Positions 25,981 through 35,288 of a DNA stretch of 64,000 bases are shown one piece after another. This DNA is from Holophagaceae bacterium (GTDB taxonomy: Bacteria > Acidobacteriota > Holophagae > Holophagales > Holophagaceae), in NCBI GenBank assembly GCA_016720465.1, contig JADKKO010000004.1, forward strand, positions 1,752,504 to 1,816,503. The letters are read 5' to 3'. Under the pieces are notes generated by a model. The model had not been told where the DNA came from. It was given only the letters and a program-made list of their open reading frames with translations, and searched no databases. Numbering within the stretch: position 1 is the first letter of the stretch; each line of letters begins with the position of its first letter. The position numbers and the translations under genes were made by a program.

Positions 25981-27132
25981 ATGCTCATCTACCTGGACAA
26001 CAACGCCACCACGCGGCTTGCCCCCGAAGCGCTGGATGCGATGTTGCCTTTTTTACAGGAAAGTTACGGCAACGCGGGCTCCGGCCACGTGCTGGGGCAT
26101 CTGAGCGAAGGCGCGGTGGTGCAGGCCCGGGACCTGGTGGCCGCCCTCCTGGGCTGCTCTCCGGCGGAGATCCTGTTCAACAGCGGCGGCACCGAGGGCA
26201 TCAACCACGCGTTCCGGGGCATTTTCGATGCGTTCCCAAAGAAACGGCATTTCCTCGTCAGCGCGGTGGAACATCCGGCGGTGATGGCCATGTGCGACTG
26301 GCTGAAGCGGCAAGGGGCCGAGATCACGCAGTTGGGCGTGGATGCTGAAGGGCGCCTGGATCTGGCCGAGCTGGAAGCCTCCATCCGGCCGGACACAGCG
26401 CTGGTATCCCTCATGGCCGCCAACAACGAGAGCGGCGTCTTGTTCCCCTTGGAGGAGATCGCGCAGATCGCCAAAGAAAAGGGGGCCTTGTTGCATGTGG
26501 ATGCCACCCAGGCCATCGGGAAAGTGGCCATGGACCTGGCCGGGCTGCCCATCGATCTGTTGAATTTCAGCGGCCACAAATTCCATGGGCCCAAAGGCAC
26601 CGGAGCGCTGTTCATCCGGCGCGGACTCCGGTTGAAACCTTTCATGCTGGGAGGCCATCAGGAGCGGGGCCGGCGCGGCGGAACCGAAAATGTGCCGGGC
26701 ATCGTCGGACTCGGCGCCGCTTGCGGATTGGCGATGGGGCACCTTCCCCAAGTGGCCGCCATCGGTGGGTTGCGCGACCGCCTTGAATCGGCCATCCAAG
26801 CTGGCATTCCGGAGGTCCGCATCAACGGAGCGGGCGCACCGCGGCTCGCCAACACATCATTCTTGAGTTTCAAGGGGCTCGAAGGCGAGGCTTTGCTGTT
26901 GAAGCTCAGCGAGCGCGGCGTCTGCGTGTCCACGGGCAGCGCCTGCACCACGGGCCAGAAGGAACCGAGCCATGTGCTGCGGGCCATGGGCGTGCCGGCG
27001 GAATTCGCGATGGGGACGATCCGGATTTCGCTGGGCCGGTACACCACCCCCGACGAAATCCAGGCCGTCTCGGAGATGCTGCCTGGCATCGTGCGGGACC
27101 TGCGGGATTCAAGCCTGTTCGCAAGGGCTTGA
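25981..27132 (+). CDS. Cysteine desulfurase (NifS/IscS family)
   Basis: The ATG at 25981 begins MLIYLDNNATTRLAPEALDA, the canonical start, giving 383 residues. The PLP lysine is K200 in LNFSGHKFHGPKG. HVDATQAIGK supplies the PLP-ring Asp and Gln region. The catalytic cysteine is C322 in VSTGSACTTG, in the long-loop class I arrangement (GSACTTGQKEPSHVLRAMG). It releases sulfur from cysteine for Fe-S cluster or tRNA thiolation. No iscU or iscR is next to it. There is no clear Shine-Dalgarno. Confidence 0.93.
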   Translation: MLIYLDNNATTRLAPEALDAMLPFLQESYGNAGSGHVLGHLSEGAVVQARDLVAALLGCSPAEILFNSGGTEGINHAFRGIFDAFPKKRHFLVSAVEHPAVMAMCDWLKRQGAEITQLGVDAEGRLDLAELEASIRPDTALVSLMAANNESGVLFPLEEIAQIAKEKGALLHVDATQAIGKVAMDLAGLPIDLLNFSGHKFHGPKGTGALFIRRGLRLKPFMLGGHQERGRRGGTENVPGIVGLGAACGLAMGHLPQVAAIGGLRDRLESAIQAGIPEVRINGAGAPRLANTSFLSFKGLEGEALLLKLSERGVCVSTGSACTTGQKEPSHVLRAMGVPAEFAMGTIRISLGRYTTPDEIQAVSEMLPGIVRDLRDSSLFARA

Positions 27133-27136
27133 AGCC

Positions 27137-28006
27137 TCATCTCCGGTGGCTTGCCGGCCGCAGTTCCAGATTGCTGAGCTGGCCGCTTTTCCAGGTGGCC
27201 ACGAGTTCCTGTCCATCGCTGTCCCTGAACGTGAGGATCCGGGAGCGGGTGAAGGGCGATTGATACCGATGGATGCTGAATTCCTGGGCTCCTTCCACCG
27301 GATTCACGGGCAGCTTGCCCAGAGCTGGCCGAAGGGTCTTCATGGATTCCAGAAAGGCGCCCTCGCTCGGGTAGTGCGCGCGCAAGCCTGGTTCCTGTCC
27401 GTAGAGGGCCAGGGCCTCGCGGTCCTCGCCGCACCGGAGCATCAGCTTCCGGAAATCTTCCCATTCCCGCTGCTTCTTCAAGGCATTGGCATTTTTCCGC
27501 GCGGTCCGGAGCGCCTTCCGGTCCTCCCCGAAAAAGATCCGAACAATTCCCTCGCCTTGGATGGGGCCCGCCAGGTCGCCGCCCCGGATCTCCACCCGCA
27601 TCCAGGCTCCGCCCGATCCCTGGACCGAGGCTGCGGCTTCGCCGGGGTCCGCGTCGGGCGAATAGGTGGGGCCTTCGGACGGCTCCTGGACGGGCACATC
27701 GCCAACCTTGGCCCGCCAGGCGCGGACCGTGTCCAGGAAGTCCTGGTCGCTGGCGTAGGCATCAGCCAGGGCGGGGTTTTTCGCGAAGAGATCCTTGACG
27801 CCTTCATCAGTCTGCAAGCGGGCATGGACGGTCCGGACCACCGGCCATAGCTGGGCCCTGTGGCGCAAGGCCAGGCCGCCGATGGAGGCGGTCATCAGCA
27901 GGGGGAGGCCCACCATCAGCCCCGTCCCGATGAGCGCCCACTTGAGCCAAGGCCGGCTGGACGCCCGAGGCATCCCGCCGCCATTGTCCCAACTGCTATC
28001 GCGCAT
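27137..28006 (-). CDS. Single-span membrane protein of unknown function
   Basis: I start at the ATG at 28006 (GGTGA just upstream); a GTG at 28015 is also possible. One membrane segment lies at about residues 21-45 (WALIGTGLMVGLPLLMTASI). The remainder is outside the membrane, with an acidic linker near residues 105-130 and a beta-rich C-terminal part (GAWMRVEIRGGDLAGPIQ). The middle resembles a protein with Cys in LMLRCGEDREALALYG. I recognise no family. It is convergent with the cysteine desulfurase gene, four bases apart. Confidence 0.65.
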   Translation of the reverse strand: MRDSSWDNGGGMPRASSRPWLKWALIGTGLMVGLPLLMTASIGGLALRHRAQLWPVVRTVHARLQTDEGVKDLFAKNPALADAYASDQDFLDTVRAWRAKVGDVPVQEPSEGPTYSPDADPGEAAASVQGSGGAWMRVEIRGGDLAGPIQGEGIVRIFFGEDRKALRTARKNANALKKQREWEDFRKLMLRCGEDREALALYGQEPGLRAHYPSEGAFLESMKTLRPALGKLPVNPVEGAQEFSIHRYQSPFTRSRILTFRDSDGQELVATWKSGQLSNLELRPASHRR

Positions 28007-28049
28007 GGTGTTCACCGGCCTGATCTACGCACTAGCGCGTCCGACGCTT

Positions 28050-28318
28050 AGAGCGTGTTTTAAAATTCCCCCGCGCCGCGCTGGGAGCGCCGGGCGAGCA
28101 GGGCAAGGCAGCCGACCACGGCGTATCGCCTATACGCCACGGGAGGGTAACGCAGCCCTACGAAGCCCGCCGCCCCAGCCCGGGGGGACGGGGCCAGCCG
28201 CGCGCACCACGGCGTCACGGGCCTTGAGCGTATGACATATACGCTGCTGCGGCCCCTTCCTTGTGTTGCATCGCGGCTGACCTCCGTCGCGGCACGGGGG
28301 AATTTTAAAACACGCTCT
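28050..28318. mobile_element. MITE-like non-autonomous element with 24-bp perfect terminal inverted repeats
   Basis: The termini agagcgtgttttaaaattcc... (28050-28073) and its exact reverse complement (28295-28318) match over 24 bases, and over 31 with one mismatch. Both ends are flanked by CTTA (28047-28050 and 28317-28320, sharing terminal bases), a possible target duplication. The interior is GC-rich with smaller palindromes and no credible reading frame. Size and structure fit a MITE mobilised in trans, perhaps by an IS5-like transposase; the family is a guess from the end sequence. Confidence 0.8.
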
Positions 28319-28343
28319 TAGGGCTTTCCTTGGGATCATGCGT

Positions 28344-29381
28344 TCAGGTTTCGGAAGCGCTGAGGATCGCATCGGCGCAGGTGGCGATCCTCCCAAGGGC
28401 TTCCTGGATTCCCCCCGCCTCGATATCCCGATGCGTGATGAAGCGCAGGGCCGAGCCCACGCTGGTGGCCAGCACGCCCAGTCCCCGCAAGGCCTCCGTG
28501 GAGCTGGGCACCGAGGGCACGGGCACCAGCAGGATGTTCGTCTCGGGCGTCTCCAGGTGGAAACCGAGCTTCCGCAGGCCGGTCGCAAGTTCCATGGCTT
28601 TGGCGTGGTCCTCGGGGATCCGGGGCAGGTAGTCCAGCGCCACCAGCCCGGCCGCGGCCATGACGCCACCCTGGCGGACACCGCCGCCCAGCATTTTGCG
28701 GATGCGGCGCGCTTCTTCGATTTTCTCCGCGGTGCCCGCCAGGAGGGAACCCATGGGGGCGCCGAGGCCTTTGCTGAGGCACACGCTCACCGTATCTGCG
28801 CCATCTGCCAACTCATGCACCAAAACGCCCAAGAAGGCAGCCGCATGCCACAGGCGTGCGCCATCCAGATGCACCGCGAGCTTTTTTTCTTGGGCTGCTG
28901 CTGTCAGTTCGCGATGGTCCTGGAGGCTGAGGCAGGTGCCGCCGGCGAAATTATGGGTGTTCTCCAGGCAGAGCAGGGTGGTGCGCAATGTGTAGTAAGG
29001 GCCGCTGCTTCCCGCAGCCTTGCGCACCTGGTCGCCGGTGATGCGGCCGGATTTTCCGGTCCAGGGCAGGGCCTCGGGCATGCCCCCCGCGAGCCATGCG
29101 GCGGTGCCCAGTTCCGAACCCAGCACGTGGGCCTGGGCGGGAGCCAGGAAACGGTCGCCCCGCCGCAGGTGCAGCATCATGGCGATGCCGTTGGCCATGC
29201 AGCCCGTGGGCGTCCACAGCGCCGCCTCCTTGCCCAGCACCTCCGCGACCTTGCGCTCCAGGCGATCCAGGGTGGGGTCCCGCTCCAGCACGTCATCCCC
29301 GACCTCGGCCTCCGCCATGGCGGCGCGCATTTCAGGGGACGGCTTGGTGACTGTGTCGGAACGGAAATCAAGGATTCGCAT
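28344..29381 (-). CDS. ltaE: Low-specificity L-threonine aldolase
   Basis: The ATG at 29381 opens MRILDFRSDTVTKPSPEMRA, the family start; the open frame extends upstream without coding character. The 345-residue PLP enzyme has K204 in VCLSKGLGAPMGSLL as the Schiff-base lysine, VHLDGARLWHAA as the Asp/Arg region, and EVGDDVLERDPT near the N-terminus. It cleaves L-threonine and allo-threonine to glycine and acetaldehyde. It is divergent from uppP. Confidence 0.92.
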   Translation of the reverse strand: MRILDFRSDTVTKPSPEMRAAMAEAEVGDDVLERDPTLDRLERKVAEVLGKEAALWTPTGCMANGIAMMLHLRRGDRFLAPAQAHVLGSELGTAAWLAGGMPEALPWTGKSGRITGDQVRKAAGSSGPYYTLRTTLLCLENTHNFAGGTCLSLQDHRELTAAAQEKKLAVHLDGARLWHAAAFLGVLVHELADGADTVSVCLSKGLGAPMGSLLAGTAEKIEEARRIRKMLGGGVRQGGVMAAAGLVALDYLPRIPEDHAKAMELATGLRKLGFHLETPETNILLVPVPSVPSSTEALRGLGVLATSVGSALRFITHRDIEAGGIQEALGRIATCADAILSASET

Positions 29382-29445
29382 GGCTTCATTATTCACGGGA
29401 ATGGAGGGGAGGATGGCAAACTCAATCTTTACGCCGGGAGTCTGA

Positions 29446-30324
29446 ATGCAACTTTGGCACGCCATCCTGCTGGGCCTGATCCAGGGCCTTACGGAATTCT
29501 TGCCGGTGTCCTCCACCGCCCATCTGACCTTGGCCGAACATCTGATGCTGGGACGGGGCATGCCGTTGGCCTTCGACGTATTGCTGCATGTGGGCACCCT
29601 GCTGGCGCTTTGCGTCTACTTCCGAAAAGAGCTGTTCCAGGTCTTCATGGGCATCATCGGGAAGGATGCCGAGGGACGCAAATCGGCCCTTTGGCTCTTC
29701 ATCGCCATGATCCCGACGGGCATCTTCGGGCTTGCCACCAAGGGCATCAAAGAAACCGCGAAGCAGCATCTCTGGGTTTACGGCATCGGCCTGCTGGTGA
29801 CCGCCTGGATGCTCTACCTGGCGAATGAGCGCAGCAAGAAACAGGCTGGCCGCGACCTCGAAGCGCTGACGGCGAAGGATGCCCTGGCCATCGGCGCCAT
29901 CCAAGGACTGGGCGGGGGTTTCGGTCTCAGCCGCAGCGGCTCGACGATTTCCGTAGGAGTGTTCAGCGGGCTTAAATTGCCCTCATCCACCCGCTTCAGC
30001 TTTCTGCTGGGCATTCCCACCATCGCCGCGGCCGCCTTGCTGGAGGCGAAGGAGCTGGTGGTGCCCATGGTCAAACATCTGCCGATGCCCGAGGAGATGC
30101 GGTTTCCAGCCGGCTCCATCAATCCGGTCCTCGCCTGCGTCGTCGGCGTGGCGGTGGCCGCAGTGTCCGGCTACTTCGCCATCGGCGTCCTGGATCGGTT
30201 CACCCGCTCCCCGAAACTCAATGGTTTCGCGTTCTACTGCCTTTGCATGGGGCTGGCGATGCTGATCCTGGGCACGGTCGGCGTGGACGGGTTCTTCTAC
30301 GCGACGACCATGCAGCATCCCTAG
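29446..30324 (+). CDS. uppP: Undecaprenyl-diphosphatase UppP (BacA family)
   Basis: The 292-residue integral membrane protein has both family motifs: GLIQGLTEFLPVSSTAHLTL near the N-terminus and GGGFGLSRSGSTISVGVFSG in the middle. About eight membrane segments are visible. It recycles undecaprenyl pyrophosphate to the monophosphate for peptidoglycan synthesis. GGGAG lies upstream. An insertion with PMVKHLPMPEEMRFPAGSIN before the last three spans makes it slightly longer than the E. coli protein. Confidence 0.95.
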   Translation: MQLWHAILLGLIQGLTEFLPVSSTAHLTLAEHLMLGRGMPLAFDVLLHVGTLLALCVYFRKELFQVFMGIIGKDAEGRKSALWLFIAMIPTGIFGLATKGIKETAKQHLWVYGIGLLVTAWMLYLANERSKKQAGRDLEALTAKDALAIGAIQGLGGGFGLSRSGSTISVGVFSGLKLPSSTRFSFLLGIPTIAAAALLEAKELVVPMVKHLPMPEEMRFPAGSINPVLACVVGVAVAAVSGYFAIGVLDRFTRSPKLNGFAFYCLCMGLAMLILGTVGVDGFFYATTMQHP

Positions 30325-30455
30325 AACGGATCAAGCCCTTCCGCTGATCCCTGCCGCTGTTCCGCTCGCCGATCCCTGCGGCCCGTTGGCCGGTTTGCGG
30401 ACGGGGGCTTGGGCTTCTTTCCTAGACTGGCTTCATCGCTTCAACAGGAGTTTTC

Positions 30456-31211
30456 GTGATCCAGGTGACGGACCTTCACAAAGCCTTCACGGTGAAGGAC
30501 GGAAAGACCAAGGCCAAGAAGCGCATCGAGGCCGTGCGCGGCATCTCCTTCCAGGTGAACCCGGGCGAGATCTACGGCCTGCTGGGACCGAACGGGGCCG
30601 GGAAATCCACCACGCTGCGCATGATCGCGACCCTGATGCAGCCGGACCAGGGCACCATCGAAGTCTGCGGGCTGGATACCCAGAAGGAGGGCGAGAAAGT
30701 CCGCGGCAAGCTCGGCTACCTCTCCACGGACATGAATGTCTACGAGCGCTTCACGCCCCGGGAACTGCTGCGCATTTTCGGCGAGTTCCAAGGAGTCGAT
30801 CCCACCATCGCCGAGCGCCGGGGCCTCTACCTGCTGGAGAAGCTCCAGCTCATGGATTTCACCGATGTGAAGATGGATGGCCTCTCTTCGGGCCAGAAGC
30901 AGAAGGTCTCCATCGCCCGGGCATTGCTGCACGATCCCAAGGTGGTGATCTTCGACGAACCCACCACGGGGCTCGATGTGCTCACGGCCAAGACCGTGCT
31001 GGACCTGCTGCGGGTGATGAAGAGCGAGGGCCGGACCGTGATCGTGAGCACCCATGTCATGCCGCTGGTGGACGAGATCTGCGACCGGGTGGGCATCATC
31101 TTCGATGGGGAACTCTATGGGGACGCGCCGCCGAGGGAAATACTCGGCCGCTACTCGGTGCGGACCCTGGATGAAGTCTTCTTCCAGTTGGCGGCGGGAG
31201 GTGCAAGGTGA
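30456..31211 (+). CDS. natA: ABC transporter ATP-binding protein, NatA-like
   Basis: A GTG start with CAGGAG upstream gives 251 residues: Walker A LLGPNGAGKSTTLRM, signature DGLSSGQKQKVSIARAL, Walker B VVIFDEPTTGLD and H-loop VSTHVM. It shows the NatA-type phrase YLSTDMNVYERFTPRELLRI. It overlaps the permease gene by 4 bases. NatAB exports Na+ in Bacillus, and related pairs export other small molecules, so the substrate is not certain. Confidence 0.88.
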   Translation: MIQVTDLHKAFTVKDGKTKAKKRIEAVRGISFQVNPGEIYGLLGPNGAGKSTTLRMIATLMQPDQGTIEVCGLDTQKEGEKVRGKLGYLSTDMNVYERFTPRELLRIFGEFQGVDPTIAERRGLYLLEKLQLMDFTDVKMDGLSSGQKQKVSIARALLHDPKVVIFDEPTTGLDVLTAKTVLDLLRVMKSEGRTVIVSTHVMPLVDEICDRVGIIFDGELYGDAPPREILGRYSVRTLDEVFFQLAAGGAR

Positions 31212-32431
31212 GGGGCGTTGGACTGATCTTCAAGAAAGAGTGGATGGAGTTCTCCAAGGACCGGCGGACGCTGTTCTTCACCTTCGTGATCCCGCTCATC
31301 CTGTTTCCGGCCATCTTCATGATGATGACCAAGATGGCCCAGGGCGATTCGAACCGCCGGCGGGGCCAGGCGAGCCGCATCGTCCTGAATGATCCGGGCG
31401 GCGTGGTGAAGGCCTTCCTGCTCGGAGACGCCAAGGCCTTCCAACTGGTGGACGGTCCAGGGGGAGACCTGAAACAGGCTTTGCGGGACAAGAAATTCGA
31501 GCTGGCGGTGGACGTGGAAGCCGAAGCGCCCGGGAAGCTGCAGCGCCAGGAGCCCTTCACCGTGAAGGCGATGGTGGATGAGAGCGAACAGGCTTCGGAA
31601 CTGGCCCTCAAGCGCCTGAAAGAGGCTTTGAAAAAACAGGACCAGGTCTGGGTGCAGGCGCGCCTGGAAGCCATCCGGGCGCCCAAGGATCTTCCGAAGC
31701 CCACCAATCTGATCACTGAAAAGGCCAGCGACTTGGCCCTTGAACTCAGCAAGATGCTCGGACTCTTCGTTCCCTACATCCTGCTCATCGGCCTTTACAC
31801 CAACGCGATGCAGCACGGCGTCTACATGACCGCCGGAGAAAAGGAGCGCCACACCATGCTGAGCCTCCTCTCCACGGCCATCCCCCGCAGCCACGTCATC
31901 TGGGGCAAGCTCCTGGCCACCTTCTCCATCGGCGTCCTCGGCACGGTCATGAACGTAGTGGGCATGAGCCTGGGCTTCACCCTTCTCGGCCACCAGGTGG
32001 CGGGCTCGGAAGCCGCCACGGCCGGAGCGGCCGCGGCGCCAAGCCTCAGCTTCTCTTCCCTGGCCAGCCCATCGACCTTGGGCCTCACCCTGCTGCTGCT
32101 GGTCCCGCTGGGCCTGTTCTTCTCCAGCATCATCCTGGTGCTGGGCACCCAGGCGAAAAACACCCGGGAGGCCATGACGGCCATCACGCCAGGCATTTTC
32201 GTGGTGGTCATGCTGGGGGTTTTCTCCACGGCCCCCGGCCTGGAGAAGATGGCTGCGCTGCCCTATGTGCCGGTGCTGAACGTGGCCCTCACGATCCGGA
32301 AATTGTTCTCCCATCAATTCGTGGCCTGGCAGTACATCCTGGCTTTCGTCATGACGTCGGGGCTGGCCGCGGCCATGGCCTGGCTGTCCACGAACATCCT
32401 GAACCGGGAGTCGGCGATCTTCAGGCAGTGA
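31208..32431 (+). CDS. natB: ABC transporter permease, NatB-like
   Basis: The GTG start overlaps the upstream ATPase gene. The 407-residue protein has the ABC-2 plan: one N-terminal span (TLFFTFVIPLILFPAIFMMM), a large periplasmic domain (about 50-180), then five or so spans with the conserved EKERHTMLSLLSTAIPRS cytoplasmic helix typical of NatB. It forms an exporter with the preceding protein. Confidence 0.87.
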   Translation: MRGVGLIFKKEWMEFSKDRRTLFFTFVIPLILFPAIFMMMTKMAQGDSNRRRGQASRIVLNDPGGVVKAFLLGDAKAFQLVDGPGGDLKQALRDKKFELAVDVEAEAPGKLQRQEPFTVKAMVDESEQASELALKRLKEALKKQDQVWVQARLEAIRAPKDLPKPTNLITEKASDLALELSKMLGLFVPYILLIGLYTNAMQHGVYMTAGEKERHTMLSLLSTAIPRSHVIWGKLLATFSIGVLGTVMNVVGMSLGFTLLGHQVAGSEAATAGAAAAPSLSFSSLASPSTLGLTLLLLVPLGLFFSSIILVLGTQAKNTREAMTAITPGIFVVVMLGVFSTAPGLEKMAALPYVPVLNVALTIRKLFSHQFVAWQYILAFVMTSGLAAAMAWLSTNILNRESAIFRQ

Positions 32432-32474
32432 AGGCCCGGCAGCCGGTGCAGGACCCGTTTCCTCCAATCCGTGG

Positions 32475-32505
32475 TTGAATCAAGGTTGCGGCCCTGCGAT
32501 ATGAT
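32475..32505 (+). promoter_or_regulatory. Possible promoter of the TPR-yvcK unit
   Basis: TTGAAT (32475-32480) and TATGAT (32500-32505) are 19 bases apart, 29 bases before the TPR gene start. The spacing is longer than ideal. Confidence 0.35.
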
Positions 32506-32534
32506 TCAGGTCTGAAACACTTGCGAGGATTCGA

Positions 32535-33050
32535 ATGGCTAAGGCGAAACAACCGAGCGCGACAGCTACACCCTTGCTCCCCAAGGCTATCGACAGCCAG
32601 CTCACCAAGGCCCTCGGCCTGGTGGGTTCGAAGCACTACGCCGAGGCGCTGGAAATCTTCAAGGCCCTCGCGGGGCCAGCGAAGGAGACGGGGAATATCG
32701 CCCTGCAGCGGACTCTGCGCAATTACCTCGTGGTGTGTGAACAAAAGACCACCAAGGCCGCCAAGGCTGCGGCTGGGCCCGAGGGCGAAGCCCAATGGCT
32801 GTTGAACAAGAAGGACTCTGCCGGTGCCTTGTCGCTGCTGGAAAAATCCATCAAGGCCGCGCCCACCAGCGGAATTTTACACTTCCTGAAGGCGACGGCC
32901 CACGCGCAGCTCGGAGATGCGGAGGCCGCCGCTGAAGCGCTCAACCGTTCGATGCTGCTGAATGGCGACCTGCTGCACCTTTACCGGCTGGAAACGGATT
33001 TCGACGCGGTCCGCAACATGGCTCCTTTCGCGGCCATCGAACGTTCCTGA
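32535..33050 (+). CDS. TPR-like helical repeat protein
   Basis: The 171-residue protein contains TPR-type helix pairs: LTKALGLVGSKHYAEALEIF near residue 20, KKDSAGALSLLEKSIKAAPT near 92, and LHFLKATAHAQLGDAEAAAE near 115. An Ala/Lys-rich linker (KTTKAAKAAAGPEGEA) separates them. GAGG lies upstream of the ATG. It ends 6 bases before yvcK and is probably co-transcribed. The partner is unknown. Confidence 0.75.
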   Translation: MAKAKQPSATATPLLPKAIDSQLTKALGLVGSKHYAEALEIFKALAGPAKETGNIALQRTLRNYLVVCEQKTTKAAKAAAGPEGEAQWLLNKKDSAGALSLLEKSIKAAPTSGILHFLKATAHAQLGDAEAAAEALNRSMLLNGDLLHLYRLETDFDAVRNMAPFAAIERS

Positions 33051-33056
33051 CCCTTC

Positions 33057-34034
33057 ATGGCGCTGCATCCGGACCTGCCCCTTCGAGTGGTGACCCTCGG
33101 GGGCGGGACGGGGCTGGCTGCCCTGCTCAGGGCCCTGAAATCAGAAGCTGAGCGGCCGGACCAGCCCTGGCAGCTCACCGGCATCGTCACGGTGTCGGAC
33201 AACGGAGGATCTTCGGGACGGCTCCGGGAGGAACTCGGCGGCATCCCGCCCGGGGATCTGCGCAATTGCCTGTCGGCGCTCACCCGGCAGGAATCCATCC
33301 TCAGCGACCTGTTGAGCTACCGGTTCAAAGGCGAAGGAAGCCTGGCGGGACACAGCCTGGGCAACCTCATGCTGCTGGCCATGGTGGACATCACCGGGGA
33401 TTGGGTGAAGGCCATCCGGGAGCTGAGCGGCGTGCTGGTGACCGCGGGGCGGCTCTTTCCGTCCACCACCGTGCCTGTGACCCTTTGCGCCACGGATGCC
33501 GAAGGCCGCTCCTATGTCGGCGAAACCGCCGTCAACGAAACCAAGGCGCCCATCCGGTCCATCTGGCTGGAGCCCGAAGCCCCGGAACCGCTGCCGGAAG
33601 CGATGCTCGCCATTCTGCGGGCGGACCTGATCCTCCTGGCGCCGGGAAGCCTCTACACCTCCACCCTGCCGAACCTGTTGATTCCGGAATTGCGGCGCGC
33701 CCTCCAACAGACGAACGCCCCGATCCTGTACGTGGCCAACTTGATGACCGAAGCCGGCGAAACCAGCGGGTTGGACTTGGAGGGCCACCTCCGGGCGATC
33801 CTGGACATCGGCGGCGTGCGGCCCACAGCGGTGCTGGTCAATGATTCCCTGCCTTCGCCCGAGGTCATGGCCCGCTACCGGGAGGAAGGCGGAGCTCCGA
33901 TCCTGCCATCGGGTCCGGAGACCGCGGGCATTCCCGTGACCGCCAGACCCTTGCTGGACCTGGATGCGTCCGCGGCGAGGCATCATCCGTCGAAGGTGTT
34001 GAAGGCTGTCCGGGAAATGATTACAAATTATTAA
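33057..34034 (+). CDS. yvcK: YvcK family protein (gluconeogenesis factor / CofD-like)
   Basis: The 325-residue protein shows the UDP-sugar-binding Rossmann start VVTLGGGTGLAALLRALK, SDNGGSSGRLREELGGIPPG, and GNLMLLAMVDITGD. YvcK/MgfK proteins are needed for growth on gluconeogenic carbon sources and for cell shape. They bind UDP-GlcNAc and resemble CofD. It has no clear Shine-Dalgarno and is likely coupled to the TPR gene. Confidence 0.92.
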   Translation: MALHPDLPLRVVTLGGGTGLAALLRALKSEAERPDQPWQLTGIVTVSDNGGSSGRLREELGGIPPGDLRNCLSALTRQESILSDLLSYRFKGEGSLAGHSLGNLMLLAMVDITGDWVKAIRELSGVLVTAGRLFPSTTVPVTLCATDAEGRSYVGETAVNETKAPIRSIWLEPEAPEPLPEAMLAILRADLILLAPGSLYTSTLPNLLIPELRRALQQTNAPILYVANLMTEAGETSGLDLEGHLRAILDIGGVRPTAVLVNDSLPSPEVMARYREEGGAPILPSGPETAGIPVTARPLLDLDASAARHHPSKVLKAVREMITNY

Positions 34035-34127
34035 CAGGCCAATTCTGCCCTCGGGACGGCCAGCCTATTCATCTGTGCGTAAAATACTTGCCTGAGCTAC
34101 TGGATATCTGGGATGGGGTGCCGCTGA

Positions 34128-35252
34128 ATGGGGTTGAAGGGCGAACTTGCCACGATGGGCCTGGAAGACATCTTCCAGTGGCTGGCCGTTGGGAAGAAGA
34201 CCGGAATCCTCGAAATCAAAGGCACGTCCCACACCAAGCGCGTGAGCTTCGCCGACGGCAAAGTCACCTCCGTGTGGTCTTCGGATCCCAGGGACTACCT
34301 GGGCCAGTTCCTGCTGGCCTCCAACCGCATCACCGAACAGCAGCTCGCGGAAGCGCTGGCCGCCCAGGAGGATGAGAACCAGGTGCTCGGCAAGATCCTG
34401 GTGAACCGCAACCTCATCAGCGAGGCGGAAATCCGCCGGATGGTGCAGACCAAGACCGAAGAAAGCATCTACGACACCTTTCTCTGGGGCGTGGGGACTT
34501 TCGAATTCCACGACAACCGGCTGCCAGACCAGAAGACCATGCTCATCAGCCTGGAGGTCACGGGCATCGTGCTGGAAGGCGCCCGCCGGATGGATGAATG
34601 GAAGGTCATCCGCCAGACCATCAAGGGCGAGGATGCAGTGCTGGGGCCGGTTTCGGAAGTCATCGCCGATATGCTGCCGCTCTCGCCGGAAGACGCCGAT
34701 GTGCTGTTCCGCCTGGACGAGCGCAAGACCATCGCCCAGCTCATGCAGGAACTCCGCAGGTCGGAATTCATCCTCAGCAAGCATCTGCACGAAATGCTCG
34801 AGCGCGGCATGTTGCGGACCATCGATCCGGGCGGGCACCTGAATGACGCCACCCACGCCCAGCTCATGAAGGCCAAGGGATTGATGGAAAAGGAGAAGCT
34901 CCAGGAGGCCCAGAGTGAACTCCGGCGCCTGCTGCAGGTGGACCCGAAGATCCAGGAAGCCAGCCGCATGCTGGAGATGGTCCAGCACAAGCTGGAAGAC
35001 CAGAACCTGGACCAGGAGCAAGTGCTCGAGCTGGCCCTGAGCATGGACGAACTGATGCAGACCCACCTGGAATCCAGCGAGGCCTTCCTGGCCACCCGCG
35101 TGAACGGGGTCTGGAGCATCCGCGATGTCATCGCCGGGAGCCCATTTCCTCCTGAAGAGTGCCTGGCCATCTTCGCGAAACTCATCCGCCGTGGGGTGCT
35201 GAAAGTGAGCAATGCCGGGCCATCCGGGACCCGGACCGCGACGTATAATTGA
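34128..35252 (+). CDS. DUF4388 (PATAN) domain protein with helical C-terminal part
   Basis: The N-terminal 100 residues match the PATAN/DUF4388 pattern (KGELATMGLEDIFQWLAVGK, then TGILEIKG and VSFADGKVTSVWSSDP). Such domains occur in regulatory and gliding proteins of Deltaproteobacteria and Acidobacteriota. A middle helical part (about 180-330) includes a TPR-like stretch (LMEKEKLQEAQSELRRLLQV), and a winged-helix-like C-terminus ends VNGVWSIRDVIAGSPFPPEE. GGGGTG lies 8 bases upstream. A signalling or scaffolding role is inferred. Confidence 0.8.
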   Translation: MGLKGELATMGLEDIFQWLAVGKKTGILEIKGTSHTKRVSFADGKVTSVWSSDPRDYLGQFLLASNRITEQQLAEALAAQEDENQVLGKILVNRNLISEAEIRRMVQTKTEESIYDTFLWGVGTFEFHDNRLPDQKTMLISLEVTGIVLEGARRMDEWKVIRQTIKGEDAVLGPVSEVIADMLPLSPEDADVLFRLDERKTIAQLMQELRRSEFILSKHLHEMLERGMLRTIDPGGHLNDATHAQLMKAKGLMEKEKLQEAQSELRRLLQVDPKIQEASRMLEMVQHKLEDQNLDQEQVLELALSMDELMQTHLESSEAFLATRVNGVWSIRDVIAGSPFPPEECLAIFAKLIRRGVLKVSNAGPSGTRTATYN

Positions 35253-35288
35253 ATTATGAGAAGCTGGATGCTTCCAATGGGAGGATTC

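Noticed and set aside
27795..28235. A 146-codon plus-strand frame across the MITE-like element
   Set aside because: It runs antisense into the 27.1-28.0 kb gene and through the inverted-repeat element; composition is Arg/Pro-rich without any domain.
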